Below are positions 35,901 through 44,564 of a DNA stretch of 64,000 bases, in pieces. This DNA comes from Algoriphagus sp. (lineage in GTDB: Bacteria > Bacteroidota > Bacteroidia > Cytophagales > Cyclobacteriaceae): assembly GCA_029945945.1 (NCBI GenBank), contig JAQSDM010000005.1:310001-374000 (forward strand), given 5' to 3'. Below the pieces are notes generated by a model. That model was not told the origin of the DNA and made no database searches. It was given only the letters and a program-made list of their open reading frames with translations. Within the stretch, counting starts at the first letter, position 1. Each line of letters begins with the position of its first letter. A program made the position numbers and the translations under genes.

Positions 35901-37381
35901 TCGATCCAGCCGGTAGATTTGAAGATACTTGTTCCGTTATCCTGAGCTCCGCCCATGACCAGGTCAGGGTTGGTTTTGGAAGTTGCAATTTTATAAAACT
36001 GGCGAATTCCAAGTCCCGAGGAAAGTTCTGTCCAATTGTCCCCATTGTCAGCGCTTTTATAGATTCCTCCGTCAGATCCTGAATAGATGGAGTTGCCCAC
36101 CCATTCCAAAACGTGAACATCCGCATGGTTGTACCCGAGAGAATTTGGAAGTGACCAAGCTGTCTCTGCCACAAAAGAAGTTCCTCCATTGGTTGATTTC
36201 CAACAAATGATTCCGGCAATATGCACTTCATTTGCATTTAAAGGATTTACTGTCATGGCCATATCGTAACTGGCTTGACCCGTGGTTCCGGTACCATTGG
36301 TTTCGTATCCGAAATAATTGGTACCGCTAGAAGAAGCGCCGATTACAGTTGTGATAAATGAATTTCCTCCGTCATCAGACCTGTACATTCTTCCAAAAAG
36401 GCTTCCACTTGCCTGAACAGCATAGACCACTTGTGGATTTGAAGGAGATACGCTGATGAGTGTTCTGCCTGAAGTGGTGATACCATTGGAAGAAGTTAAT
36501 TGAGTCCAGGATTCTCCTGAGCTTGAAGATCGAAATACATCAGAACCCGAAGCATAAAGCACAGTGGTATTTCCAGGCATGAATTCAATATCCTCTGTAG
36601 CGGAAGTAATTTTTCTTACCCAGGTATTTCCTCCGTCGATTGATTTGGATATACCGTTAGAAGATGCGGCGTACAGGATTTGGGGATTAGTTGGGTCAAA
36701 TAAAATTTTCCTGACAGTTCCCATACCGGATCCCCTTTGTGTCCAGGATAGTCCTCCATCAATGCTTTTGTAAATCGACCCACCATTGCCAACCAGGACA
36801 TAATCAGGATCAGTTGGATGCACGGCGACACTCCAAACATTCATCAAGGCATTGGTTTGATCTGCGAGCGGGATCCATTGATTTCCTCCCTGAGTAGATT
36901 TCCATATTCCTCCGCCCGGAGAAGTGATGTAGATTATGTTGGTATTTCCAGGATAAACTGCAATTGAGGTGATTCTACCAACTCCTGGATTCCAACCTGA
37001 GGTCCTATTCCAGGATGTTGGTCCGATTTCAGTCCATCCTGTAGAGTTGGTAGTTTCCAAAGCAGGTGCGGCTTCGTTGAATTGTTGCTGATCATACTCT
37101 TCGGGAAGCAGGAAGCCGTTTTGATCAAGGTGAAATTGTTTTTCAAATTTCCATCGCTCGTATTGCTTATGGCCGGAGCCTCTTTCTCTTCCTACAGCAT
37201 TGAAATATCTCCTTGCCAAAGCATCGATTTCGCTCAAACGCATATCTCTTCGCTCCATCAGCTCCCAAATGTTGATATCTCTGTCCTGACCTTGGGAGAA
37301 AGCTTGGGTGAGGAAAAGTGAGTTGATCGAAATAAAAGTGATTGCGAAATGCAAAAAGTAGTGTGTAATTTTATTTTTCAT
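32990..37381 (-). CDS. T9SS-exported VPS10/BNR propeller, FN3 and PPC multidomain protein
   Basis: 1463 aa. After a signal peptide (about 1-30, ending AFSQ) comes a propeller region (about 110-735) with many BNR/VPS10 repeats (SIDGGLSWT, SADNGDNWTE, SSDLGVSWTK). Then three fibronectin type III modules (about 742-1010), a PPC-like module (about 1015-1130, DSYESNN..AKVI), a fourth FN3 module (about 1144-1230) and a second PPC-like module (about 1235-1330). The end is a type A T9SS sorting domain (about 1384-1463, FKVYPNPTRN ... ending KIIIR). It should cross the outer membrane by type IX secretion and stay on the surface. It is likely a sugar- or peptide-interacting exoprotein, without an evident active site. 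Confidence 0.92.
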   Translation of the reverse strand: MKNKITHYFLHFAITFISINSLFLTQAFSQGQDRDINIWELMERRDMRLSEIDALARRYFNAVGRERGSGHKQYERWKFEKQFHLDQNGFLLPEEYDQQQFNEAAPALETTNSTGWTEIGPTSWNRTSGWNPGVGRITSIAVYPGNTNIIYITSPGGGIWKSTQGGNQWIPLADQTNALMNVWSVAVHPTDPDYVLVGNGGSIYKSIDGGLSWTQRGSGMGTVRKILFDPTNPQILYAASSNGISKSIDGGNTWVRKITSATEDIEFMPGNTTVLYASGSDVFRSSSSGESWTQLTSSNGITTSGRTLISVSPSNPQVVYAVQASGSLFGRMYRSDDGGNSFITTVIGASSSGTNYFGYETNGTGTTGQASYDMAMTVNPLNANEVHIAGIICWKSTNGGTSFVAETAWSLPNSLGYNHADVHVLEWVGNSIYSGSDGGIYKSADNGDNWTELSSGLGIRQFYKIATSKTNPDLVMGGAQDNGTSIFKSTGWIDWLGADGMDCIVSPLDANLIWGTSQYGSLYRTSNGGSSYSSITEPATGAWVTPLAIESGTNTIYAGWNGVYRSSDLGVSWTKLSGSTISTNLNVLAVAPSNPQYIYAAAGTTIYVTKDGGTNWLTYPLSWTVSSFAIHPTNPEKVWISTTNTTNRVLLSSDAGATISNVSGNLPSIAARSVIIDDTANEGLYVAMNIGVYYTNNQMTGWVNLTEDLPLVAINEVEIIKNANKIRIGTYGRGAWERAIYTPCGNPAGLTSINITTTSATLSWQSLPEALGYNVEFKETGATNWSTAISNTTLNNFSLSGLTQGTAYDWRVSAVCSSGSSAFSVASFSTTLSCPAPTNLLTSGITTNSANLEWTSSEGATSYSLEYKLTSAIDWISLGTEIAGTTFTLNTLAEGATYEWRVAANCATGTGNFESAQFTSAIVCNAPGNLNTTNIAASSAILNWSAVPGATGYDVDFKLSAASVWTSKAINLAGTSFNLTGLTGGSTYDWRVRTNCGPVSGSSPYLEIQFTTIIPACGDSYESNNMLGTAKVITAGIEITAVIANATDQDWFELKVGNNKSTNVKVSLTDLPSTTYLYLYDKNGAILKSSENSGAASQTLIYNSTAVRTSYFILVKGDGASFSNSCYRLKPETSTVSFTDPNVCNPPAGLSTTGIGFTGATLNWTSVPNALNYGVEYKLKSASTWIVASTNTTMTSVVLSDLIEATEYDWRVSATCSAGSSTFAQSSFITGSSNCVDAYESNNVLADAKAISLGTNLTATIGNSTDVDWFNFSVGKSKSTNVRITLDGLPANYDVYLHNSAGQILASSLNSGSNSEQIIWNSAQTSITYYVRVIGVGGEFSPSCYTLRAETNTKAYSIANREIDLPETGKNEFSFQLKSEEDEFKVYPNPTRNTLNLEFYSPITYQAQIELIDMAGKVSMTQAAEIKEGQNHFILDLTAQNPGAYFIRLAGAKSYYQRKIIIR

Positions 37382-37532
37382 AAAATTTAATTTTACGATT
37401 AATCATATTTAAAGAATAAAAATATATAAATATTAAAAAAAACAAATAAAAATACGGAAAAAATAATCTTGGTTTATTTTTTAAAATCGAGGTTTGCGTT
37501 CAACAAAAGTTGATTTGGAATTCTTTTAAATG

Positions 37533-37564
37533 AAAAAAAGAGGTCTGTAAAGACCTCTTTTTTT
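37533..37564. terminator. Perfect 14-bp bidirectional-looking terminator
   Basis: AAAAAAAGAGGTCT (37533-37546), loop GTAA, AGACCTCTTTTTTT (37551-37564). It lies about 50 bp past the 3' end of the minus-strand MocA gene at 37612; in the minus direction it also ends in T. Confidence 0.85.
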
Positions 37565-37611
37565 CTTGCTCTACATCTGATTGTTCAGAAAAGCATGGTG
37601 TGAAACTCAAC

Positions 37612-39078
37612 TTATACAGCAAATCCTTCTCTGTAAGTTCTTCCCACGAATTGGTTGGCTTCTTCCAGGTTGGTGATTCGCATGTTTTCACCATCCCAAA
37701 GGAGTTTCTTTCGACCGAAGAATTCCATTTGGCCTTTGCCGTTGTCTCTTCTAAGCATGTAGCTGCGGATGGCAAGATTTCCCATCAAGACGGTTTCGGT
37801 CATCGGACCTGCATAATCGAAAGATGAGGTCAGGCCTTTGTGTTCGGAGCTTCCGAAACCAGCTTTGCAGGCATCCACCCACTTGCGCTGATGTCCGTAT
37901 TCCGGTTCAGTTCCTTCGATCCGGTCCGGACCAAATTCCTGAGTGCCATCGTTCAGATATAACTTCGGCATCAGCGGAGAACTGTCGTTGATGTTGTGAG
38001 AGATAATTCCTTTTTCTCCGATCAGCAATACACCGTTTGCAGAGTTTGCACCTCCGATGTCATGATCCGCTGGGATGATATCTGGATGGGATGGACGCAA
38101 ACCTCCGTCACTCCAAGTCATTTCCAACGGCACAGGGTTTTTTGCTGTTGGCGCGTAATGCAGCGTGATGAAAGAGGAAGCCGGGCAGCCTTCTGGATTG
38201 TAATCTGCAGTCCACATGCCTGAGTAAACAGACCCTACGGAGCACTCAGCATCTTTTGGATAATGAAGTCCCAGGGTTCGGAACGGAATATCCATCAAAT
38301 GGCATCCTACGTCACCCAAAGCGCCTGTTCCGTAATCCCACCAGCCTCTCCAACTGAATGGGTGCATATTTGGAGTGTAAGGTTTGAGAGCCGCAGGGCC
38401 AAGCCATAAGTTCCAATCTAACGCTTCTGGTTTTTTGCTTTCGTCGGGAGCAGGCAAAGGGCCGCCCTGAGGCCAAACCGGACGGTTTGTCCAAACTTGA
38501 ACCTTGGAGACTTTACCGATTTTGCCGGCATCGATCCAGCCTTTGACCATATCCAAAAGAGGATTTGAAGCTCCTTGGTTACCCATTTGAGTTACTACTT
38601 TCTGAGATCTGGCCATTTCGGTCAGTAATCGAGCTTCGCGAATATTATGAGTCATAGGCTTCTGCACATAGACATGTTTGCCTCTTTCCATTGCATATTT
38701 CGCAGCAGGACCGTGTACGTGATCTGGAGTTGAAATCGTCACCGCGTCAATGTCTTTTTGCTCATCCAGCATTTTCCGATAATCAGCGTAAAGCTTTGCA
38801 TCTGGAAAACTTTTTACAGAGTCTTTTGCCGAGCCTGAAAAATCAACATCGCAAAGAGCTACCACTCGTTCACGACCATTTACTGATGCGTTCAAAATGT
38901 CGCTTCTGCCTTTTCCACCTGCTCCGATTGCTGCCAAATTCAACTGGTCAGAAGGAGCAGTGAATCCTACACCACCCAATACATGGCGGGGAACAATGAA
39001 AAAGGAGGAAGCAATCGCTGTGTTTTTGATGAAGTCCCGGCGCGATTGATCCGAAGCTATTTTTTTGGGTTGTTTCAT
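37612..39078 (-). CDS. Tat-exported Gfo/Idh/MocA-family oxidoreductase
   Basis: 488 aa from the ATG at 39076-39078 (MKQPKKIASDQ), preceded by a longer frame without support. A twin-arginine motif (SRRDFIKN, residues 12-19) and hydrophobic stretch (AIASSFFIV) predict Tat export. The Rossmann part has LAAIGAGGKGRSD, the family motif is VQKPMTHNIREARLL, and the C-terminal domain holds GDVGCHLMDIPF. This is the larger Tat-exported MocA type common in Bacteroidota and Planctomycetes PULs, which acts in the periplasm on sugars or sugar acids with a tightly bound cofactor. The substrate is unknown. It is convergent with nothing; followed by the 37533 terminator. Confidence 0.93.
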   Translation of the reverse strand: MKQPKKIASDQSRRDFIKNTAIASSFFIVPRHVLGGVGFTAPSDQLNLAAIGAGGKGRSDILNASVNGRERVVALCDVDFSGSAKDSVKSFPDAKLYADYRKMLDEQKDIDAVTISTPDHVHGPAAKYAMERGKHVYVQKPMTHNIREARLLTEMARSQKVVTQMGNQGASNPLLDMVKGWIDAGKIGKVSKVQVWTNRPVWPQGGPLPAPDESKKPEALDWNLWLGPAALKPYTPNMHPFSWRGWWDYGTGALGDVGCHLMDIPFRTLGLHYPKDAECSVGSVYSGMWTADYNPEGCPASSFITLHYAPTAKNPVPLEMTWSDGGLRPSHPDIIPADHDIGGANSANGVLLIGEKGIISHNINDSSPLMPKLYLNDGTQEFGPDRIEGTEPEYGHQRKWVDACKAGFGSSEHKGLTSSFDYAGPMTETVLMGNLAIRSYMLRRDNGKGQMEFFGRKKLLWDGENMRITNLEEANQFVGRTYREGFAV

Positions 39079-39370
39079 GGGATTTGTTAATTGGATTTTT
39101 GGGGACCTCAAAATAAGGATTAATCTGTTTTTATGTGTACTGGCTTTGATTTTTTGAGTGTATATAGGTTGTCTGAAATTTTGGTAAAAATTTAATTTAA
39201 CCAATAAAAAAAAGTATTATTTATATACTTAAATTAATAAAAATAAATATTCCATATAATAATCAGTTTTAAATACTACAGAATAGCTATTTTTACACTT
39301 GCAAAAACATGCTAGTTCATGAGAAAAGCACAAATTCATTTTTCATTTTCAACTAAAACCATTTAAAGTT

Positions 39371-39871
39371 ATGAAAAAGGTCATTCTTGCTTTATTAGCT
39401 TTCGGAATTGCTATCCCGTCTTTTGCTCAGGTGGTTACTTTACCCGAGGTTGAGGTATCCGCAAAAAATTATAAATACCTTGATGACGTCAAGAGTACTT
39501 CGGCTGCGCAAACTGTACAGATGCTCGAACGGTATGCTACTTCTTATGACGTAAGGAGTTCGGAATATTATGAAGATGAGTACGATAATTATTTTATATC
39601 ATTCTTTATTCCGAATGGAAAGATCCTTGCTGCTTATGACGATGAGGGCAATCTTTTGCGCACAGTTGAGAAATACGAGAATATTAAACTTCCGTTAGAA
39701 GTAGCTCAATCAGTTGCCAAAAATTACCCTGGATGGAAAATTACCAAAAACGCCTATTTGGTCAATTATCATGACAAAATGGGAGTAATGAAAAAAGAGT
39801 ATAAAATTGTATTGGAGAAAGGGAATGAGGGAATGAGAATTAAAACCGATGAAAACGGAAAGATTCTTTAA
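39371..39871 (+). CDS. Secreted PepSY-like protein, 166 aa
   Basis: A signal peptide (about 1-19, ending SFAQ) is followed by two PepSY-like or beta-lactamase-inhibitor-like repeats: the first with YFISFFIPNGKILAAYDDEGNLLRT shortened here to the motif AAYDDEGNL, the second with KNYPGWKITKNAYLVNYH. These small periplasmic Bacteroidota proteins have no proven role. The best -7 element candidate is TACACTTG at 39294-39301 (one mismatch from TAnnTTTG). A strong terminator follows at 39893-39937. Confidence 0.7.
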   Translation: MKKVILALLAFGIAIPSFAQVVTLPEVEVSAKNYKYLDDVKSTSAAQTVQMLERYATSYDVRSSEYYEDEYDNYFISFFIPNGKILAAYDDEGNLLRTVEKYENIKLPLEVAQSVAKNYPGWKITKNAYLVNYHDKMGVMKKEYKIVLEKGNEGMRIKTDENGKIL

Positions 39872-39892
39872 TTTCCTCTGACATTATTTAAT

Positions 39893-39937
39893 TAAGGAGT
39901 TGCTGATTGAAGCTACTCCTTATTTTTTTTTTTTTTT
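39893..39937 (+). terminator. Intrinsic terminator with long T-tract
   Basis: TAAGGAGT (39893-39900) pairs with ACTCCTTA (39915-39922), extended inward by GCT/AGC across a mismatch, followed by about 15 T. It terminates the PepSY-like gene. Confidence 0.85.
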
Positions 39938-40167
39938 CAACCGGATGAGACTTTGAACGCAGTTAGCTTTTTTAATCCACTTTCATGCTTTTCAGAACCT
40001 GAAATTTCAACCAATGCCTTATTAGCTGCCCAGTTATTTTGCAGATACCCATGTGAAAAAGTGATGAAACTCCCCAAAACAGGCACGAATTGAATAGGTG
40101 CGAAATCGATCCCGAAAATAATGATGGAATTTTTTCGATGCAGGATGGTTAAATACTTCTTAAAAAA
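39937..40167 (-). pseudogene. Decayed coding remnant, possibly a GH3-type C-terminal fragment
   Basis: Minus-strand frame open for 76 codons between TAA (40168-40170) and TGA (39937-39939), but with no Met or good start. The translation is protein-like: KKYLTILHRKNSIIIFGIDF and later NNWAANKALVEISGS. The pattern I-I-I-F-G-x-x-(F/Y)-A, then N-x-x-A-A-x-x-A-L near the end, resembles the C-terminal domain of GH3 beta-glycosidases (nagZ-like). It is therefore most likely a fossil of a deleted gene. The rest of 39872-40227 holds the terminator of the previous gene and the 5' region of pntA1. Confidence 0.45.
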
Positions 40168-40227
40168 TTACTTTCGGTAATAATCAAGAAAAGTAAATTT
40201 TGACAGACCCTGATCAAACCAGTTAAA

Positions 40228-41355
40228 ATGAAAATCGGAGTAATTAAAGAAACCAAAGAATACGAGCGGCGAGTGGCGCTTACCCCTGATGTGGTGAAGC
40301 AGTTGCTCAAAAAGGAATACGCTGTCCTGATTGAAAAGGGAGCAGGAGAAACTTCCTATTTCTCGGATAAAGATTACGTGGATGCAGGTGCTAGTGTAGT
40401 GTCTCAGGATGAAGTGTATACCGGGGCCGATTTACTGCTCAAAGTAAATGCTTTCACAACCTCAGAAATTGGAAAGATGAAACCCGGATCTTCCTGTATT
40501 TCCTACATGTACGCTTATAACCAGCCTGAGATGGTGGATGCTTTAATTGGAAAAAAGATAAGCTCTTTCTCCATGGATGCAGTTCCGAGAATCTCCAGAG
40601 CTCAGAAAATGGATGCTTTGAGTTCGCAGGCTAACCTCGCCGGTTATAAATCCGTGATTCTTTCGGCAAATTATCTTGGGAAAATATTCCCTCTCATGAT
40701 GACAGCTTCAGGTACAATCACTCCTTCGAGGGTCTTGATTTTCGGTGCCGGCGTTGCCGGACTTCAGGCGATTGCAACTGCAAAGCGATTGGGAGCAATC
40801 GTGGAAGTCAGTGATGTGAGGCCGGAAACCAAAGAGCAGGTTGAATCTCTTGGGGGAAGATTCCTGACCGTAGAAGGTGCCGAGGCGGTAAAAGTTGAGG
40901 GCGGTTACGCGAGTGAAGTTTCTGCAGAGTTTTTGCAAAAGCAGAAGCAACTTATTCAGGACAAAATCAAAGAAGCGGATATTGTAATTACAACTGCTTT
41001 GGTCATGGGGAAAAAGTCACCGATTCTGGTGACAGAAGATATGGTGAAATCCATGAAAATGGGTTCCGTAATTCTCGATATGGCGGTTGAAACAGGAGGA
41101 AACTGCGAGATCTCAGAAATCAACAAAACTGTGGTAAAGCATGGGGTGACCATTATCGGAGAGTCAAACCTTCCATCATTATTGCCGACCAACGCCAGCC
41201 AGCTCTACGCAACCAATATCAGTACGCTGCTCATGCATCTTACCTCGAAAGATGGACTCAAGCTCGATCAGGAAGAGGAAATCACCAAAGGAGTATTGAT
41301 CACTCACGAGGGAGAACTAGTCCATGCATTTACCAAAAATATCCTTCATAAGTAA
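40228..41355 (+). CDS. pntAA: NAD(P) transhydrogenase alpha subunit, soluble domain I part
   Basis: 375 aa. The N-terminal alanine-dehydrogenase/PNT-like half starts MKIGVIKETKEYERRVALTP, and the NAD-binding half contains GAGVAGLQAIATAKRLGA (from residue 173) followed by VSDVRPETKEQV. Together with PntAB and PntB it forms the proton-translocating transhydrogenase: NADH + NADP+ reacts to NADPH + NAD+, driven by the proton gradient in the inner membrane. The ATG at 40228 gives the family's start. Near-consensus promoter: TAAATTTTG just upstream. First gene of a three-gene operon. Confidence 0.95.
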   Translation: MKIGVIKETKEYERRVALTPDVVKQLLKKEYAVLIEKGAGETSYFSDKDYVDAGASVVSQDEVYTGADLLLKVNAFTTSEIGKMKPGSSCISYMYAYNQPEMVDALIGKKISSFSMDAVPRISRAQKMDALSSQANLAGYKSVILSANYLGKIFPLMMTASGTITPSRVLIFGAGVAGLQAIATAKRLGAIVEVSDVRPETKEQVESLGGRFLTVEGAEAVKVEGGYASEVSAEFLQKQKQLIQDKIKEADIVITTALVMGKKSPILVTEDMVKSMKMGSVILDMAVETGGNCEISEINKTVVKHGVTIIGESNLPSLLPTNASQLYATNISTLLMHLTSKDGLKLDQEEEITKGVLITHEGELVHAFTKNILHK

Positions 41356-41374
41356 GCCTTAAAAACCTTATCAA

Positions 41375-41662
41375 ATGTCAATTGAATCACTAATCATATT
41401 GATTTATATTCTGGTCCTGGCGAGTTACCTGGGATTTGAATTAATCGCAAAAGTACCCCCAACTCTTCACACGCCCCTGATGTCCGGCTCCAACGCCATA
41501 TCAGGAATCACCATCGTCGGAGCATTGCTGGCTTGCAATGAACTTGGGTATACCTCACTCAGCAAATGGCTCGGAATGGCCGCTCTTGTACTTGCCACAG
41601 TCAATGTGGTAGGTGGTTATGCAGTTACAGATCGTATGCTTAAAATGTTTAAGAAGAAATGA
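41375..41662 (+). CDS. pntAB: NAD(P) transhydrogenase alpha subunit, membrane part
   Basis: 95 aa with three predicted membrane helices (about 5-22, 36-52 and 60-82), containing HTPLMSGSNAISGI, the signature of the short transmembrane subunit (4TM_PNTC type) found when domain I and domain II of PntA are split in two genes. It forms part of the proton channel. 19 bp after pntAA; its TGA overlaps the pntB start by 4 bp (ATGA), so the two are coupled. Confidence 0.93.
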   Translation: MSIESLIILIYILVLASYLGFELIAKVPPTLHTPLMSGSNAISGITIVGALLACNELGYTSLSKWLGMAALVLATVNVVGGYAVTDRMLKMFKKK

Positions 41663-43047
41663 CAATAGCCATACAACTCGCTTATCTGATCGCCTCGATT
41701 TTATTTATCCTGGGCATCAAGTTCATGAACAAAACCAAAGACGCACGTCGTGGAAACATGTTGTCTTCAGTTGGAATGCTAATAGCCATCCTTGCTACTT
41801 TGGTTCAAATTCAGAGTGTAACCTTCGTCGAAATAATCGTTTGTATCATTCTGGGAAGCGCAATAGGTTTGTACTATGCCTATAAGGTAGAGATGACCAA
41901 AATCCCTGAAATGGTTGCGCTCTTCAACGGTTTCGGAGGGTTGGCCTCTTTTGCCGTGGCACTTTCAGAATTTTACCTGAAATCAGGAGCTGATACTCCT
42001 GAGATCGATGGGATTGCTTCCACCAGTATCATTCTAAGTGTGCTGATCGGCGGTGTAACTTTCACCGGTTCCATGGTCGCATTCCTCAAGTTGAACGGGT
42101 CGATTTCTGGTTCACCGATCACTTTTAAGGGTCAGCATCCGCTAAACCTTTTACTGCTGATAGCATTTATTGTTGCGTCAGTTTTGACCTACATGAATCA
42201 GTCCGATCCCACTTTCATCATAATTCTAATCGTGATTTCACTCCTTTTGGGTATCCTGACAGTGATTCCAATTGGTGGAGCAGATATGCCGGTGGTGATT
42301 TCTTTGTTGAATTCATATTCGGGAATGGCTGCCTGTGCGACTGGTTTTATCCTGAACAATAACGTGTTGATCGTGGCAGGTTCTCTGGTTGGAGCTTCGG
42401 GGATTATCCTGACTCAGATCATGTGCAAGGCCATGAATCGTTCCCTTACGAATGTGTTGTTGGGCGGATTTGGCCAGACAGTTGCCACAGCTCAGGCGGA
42501 CGGACCTTCTATTGTGGTCAAAGAAATCGGAGTAGAGGAGACAGCCATGTTGTTTGATTCGGCTTCTTCCGTGATTGTGGTTCCTGGTTATGGAATGGCT
42601 GTTGCTCAGGCTCAGCATGTGATCCGCGAATTGATGGAACAATGCGAAAAGAGAAATATTGATTTCAAGTTTGCTATTCACCCGGTTGCCGGTAGAATGC
42701 CGGGACACATGAACGTGCTGTTGGCGGAGGCAAATATTTCCTACGACAAGCTGGTTGAAATGGAACAGATCAACGATGAATTCTCAAATACTGACCTTGT
42801 TTTCATAGTTGGGGCAAACGATGTGGTGAATCCTGCTGCTCGTACAAATCCTCAAAGTCCGATTTTCGGAATGCCAATTCTGAATGCAGACAAGGCCCGA
42901 ACCGTCATCGTAAGTAAGCGAAGCATGGGTAAAGGCTACGCTGGTGTGGAAAATGAGCTTTTCGGCTATCCAAACTGTCTGATGCTTTTCGGTGATGCCA
43001 AACAAACCATCACTAAAGTAGTGAGTGAGATGAAAGACATGAGTTAA
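41659..43047 (+). CDS. pntB: NAD(P) transhydrogenase beta subunit
   Basis: 462 aa. About eight or nine membrane helices in the N-terminal part (domain II) and a soluble NADP-binding domain III at the C-terminus with VVPGYGMAVAQAQH, GRMPGHMNVLLAEA and VFIVGANDVVNPAAR, all classic PntB motifs. Completes the transhydrogenase complex. The ATG overlaps the stop of pntAB (ATGA). Followed by a strong terminator at 43068-43102. Confidence 0.96.
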   Translation: MTIAIQLAYLIASILFILGIKFMNKTKDARRGNMLSSVGMLIAILATLVQIQSVTFVEIIVCIILGSAIGLYYAYKVEMTKIPEMVALFNGFGGLASFAVALSEFYLKSGADTPEIDGIASTSIILSVLIGGVTFTGSMVAFLKLNGSISGSPITFKGQHPLNLLLLIAFIVASVLTYMNQSDPTFIIILIVISLLLGILTVIPIGGADMPVVISLLNSYSGMAACATGFILNNNVLIVAGSLVGASGIILTQIMCKAMNRSLTNVLLGGFGQTVATAQADGPSIVVKEIGVEETAMLFDSASSVIVVPGYGMAVAQAQHVIRELMEQCEKRNIDFKFAIHPVAGRMPGHMNVLLAEANISYDKLVEMEQINDEFSNTDLVFIVGANDVVNPAARTNPQSPIFGMPILNADKARTVIVSKRSMGKGYAGVENELFGYPNCLMLFGDAKQTITKVVSEMKDMS

Positions 43048-43067
43048 AATTCATTTCTTTCCAAGCC

Positions 43068-43102
43068 AAAAAGCCTTCCGGAATTAATCCGGAAGGCTTT
43101 TT
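43068..43102. terminator. Perfect 15-bp bidirectional terminator
   Basis: AAAAAGCCTTCCGGA (43068-43082), loop ATTAA, TCCGGAAGGCTTTTT (43088-43102). It lies between the convergent pntB and sialidase genes and can serve both strands. Confidence 0.92.
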
Positions 43103-43127
43103 GTGTTTGAACTTTCTGCTTTTCGGG

Positions 43128-44291
43128 TTATTCTTTCCAGTTTATCTTTTTGAAGATAATTTCTGAGTAATCATTCCGCTCATATAGAATCCCAACGGTG
43201 GCTTCATCCAAAAGAACCAAATCGCTGTATGCAGTCCACGATGAATTTCCCGGACCTTCCTTTCTGTCAACCAAAATGGATTTGACCCAGGATTTACCTT
43301 CGTCATAACTTATTTTGACGGTCAGGTTGTTTCTGTTTTTTGTATCGGCGGCATTCGAATGAGCCAGGATTGTTTTTCCTCCTTGATTTCCGATGTTTAA
43401 AATGGAAGCTTGGCAAACCGGGTCAGGGAGATTTTCTTCGAAATAAGATTGATCCCAGGTCGCTCCCCCATCACTTGAATAAGCAAGAATTCTACTTCGG
43501 ATATTTCCGGACTGATTTCGGATACTCATGATCATCCTGTCTGCCGAGAGTTCAGCAGCGATCGATTCATTGGAACCGGGTATATTGACAGATTCTGAAA
43601 GATGAAAAGTCTTGCCATGATCGTCCGAGTAAAATCCATGTGCCTGATAATCAAAAAAATCTTCCTTTGGAGGCCCGACGGAGTGATTTGCAGCAACATA
43701 GATTCTTCCTTTGAATTTCCCCTCCTGAAATTGAAATGCATGTCCCGGTGTATTTGCATAGTGTCTCCAATCTTCATTTGATACATAATCTGGATTGAAA
43801 TCAGGGTTGTCAGGCTTATGGGTTTGAGCAGTAATGTTTACCGGAGTTTCCCAGCTTTTTCCCAAATCCAGCGAGCGCATCACCCAAACTTCCCTCACGC
43901 CTCGATTCATTCGGATATCGTATTCATGATTATTCCCGGTGTTGAAAAAGAGATACACAACTCCTCCGGGGTTTTCGGGATCTTGTAAATCCACCACCGG
44001 AGCCGGATTACCAGCCTGAAGAGAATCATAATCTACCAAAACATCAAGGGCTGACCAGGAGATTCCATGATCTTGGCTTCGCTTCATTACAAGATTTACA
44101 TCCCCAAAATCATCGCTTCCATTAACTCTGCCTTCGGCAAAAGCCAGGAGATTTCCATTCGGAAGTCCAATGATGGCCGGTATCCGGTAGATTTTATGAC
44201 CTTCTTTTCCACCATCAAAGACTTTGGTTTCTTGCGCCAGAATTTGGAAGTGGATGCAAAAGAAAAGCAGGAGTGTAAAATTGGTTTTCAT
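43128..44291 (-). CDS. Secreted exo-alpha-sialidase-like enzyme (GH33)
   Basis: 387 aa with a signal peptide (about 1-19, ending ILAQ). The sialidase fold is supported by YRIPAIIGLPNG with the catalytic-pocket motif FAEGR, and by several Asp-box repeats S-x-D-x-G-x-(S/T)-(W/F): SQDHGISW, SLDLGKSW, SDDHGKTF, SSDGGATW and SYDEGKSW. A plausible nucleophile/acid pair is Tyr near the end (WTAYSDLVLL) and the Glu of LYERND. GH33 enzymes release terminal sialic acid from glycans; no other sialic-acid genes are in the window, so the released sugar might be used by other loci. Convergent with pntB. Confidence 0.85.
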   Translation of the reverse strand: MKTNFTLLLFFCIHFQILAQETKVFDGGKEGHKIYRIPAIIGLPNGNLLAFAEGRVNGSDDFGDVNLVMKRSQDHGISWSALDVLVDYDSLQAGNPAPVVDLQDPENPGGVVYLFFNTGNNHEYDIRMNRGVREVWVMRSLDLGKSWETPVNITAQTHKPDNPDFNPDYVSNEDWRHYANTPGHAFQFQEGKFKGRIYVAANHSVGPPKEDFFDYQAHGFYSDDHGKTFHLSESVNIPGSNESIAAELSADRMIMSIRNQSGNIRSRILAYSSDGGATWDQSYFEENLPDPVCQASILNIGNQGGKTILAHSNAADTKNRNNLTVKISYDEGKSWVKSILVDRKEGPGNSSWTAYSDLVLLDEATVGILYERNDYSEIIFKKINWKE

Positions 44292-44564
44292 TTTTTGAAG
44301 TTTGGAATGGTTCTAACAAAGCTTTGATCCAGGTATTGTTTAGAATTTGAGTAAGATGACCGTTTCTTGCCAACTTTTCAAACCAGGAAGGTTTTTGTAA
44401 GGCATTCTAAGCAACCGATCGATTTTATTCCAGTTTCTCAGGGTTCCTTTTTCTGTTTTTTTTATGAATTTGAAAGAAATGAAAATCAATTGGAATGGAA
44501 ATAACCAGAAATAGGTTGACCATAAAATCTTTATTTGAAATCAGAGGAATCAGACTTGGACCCT

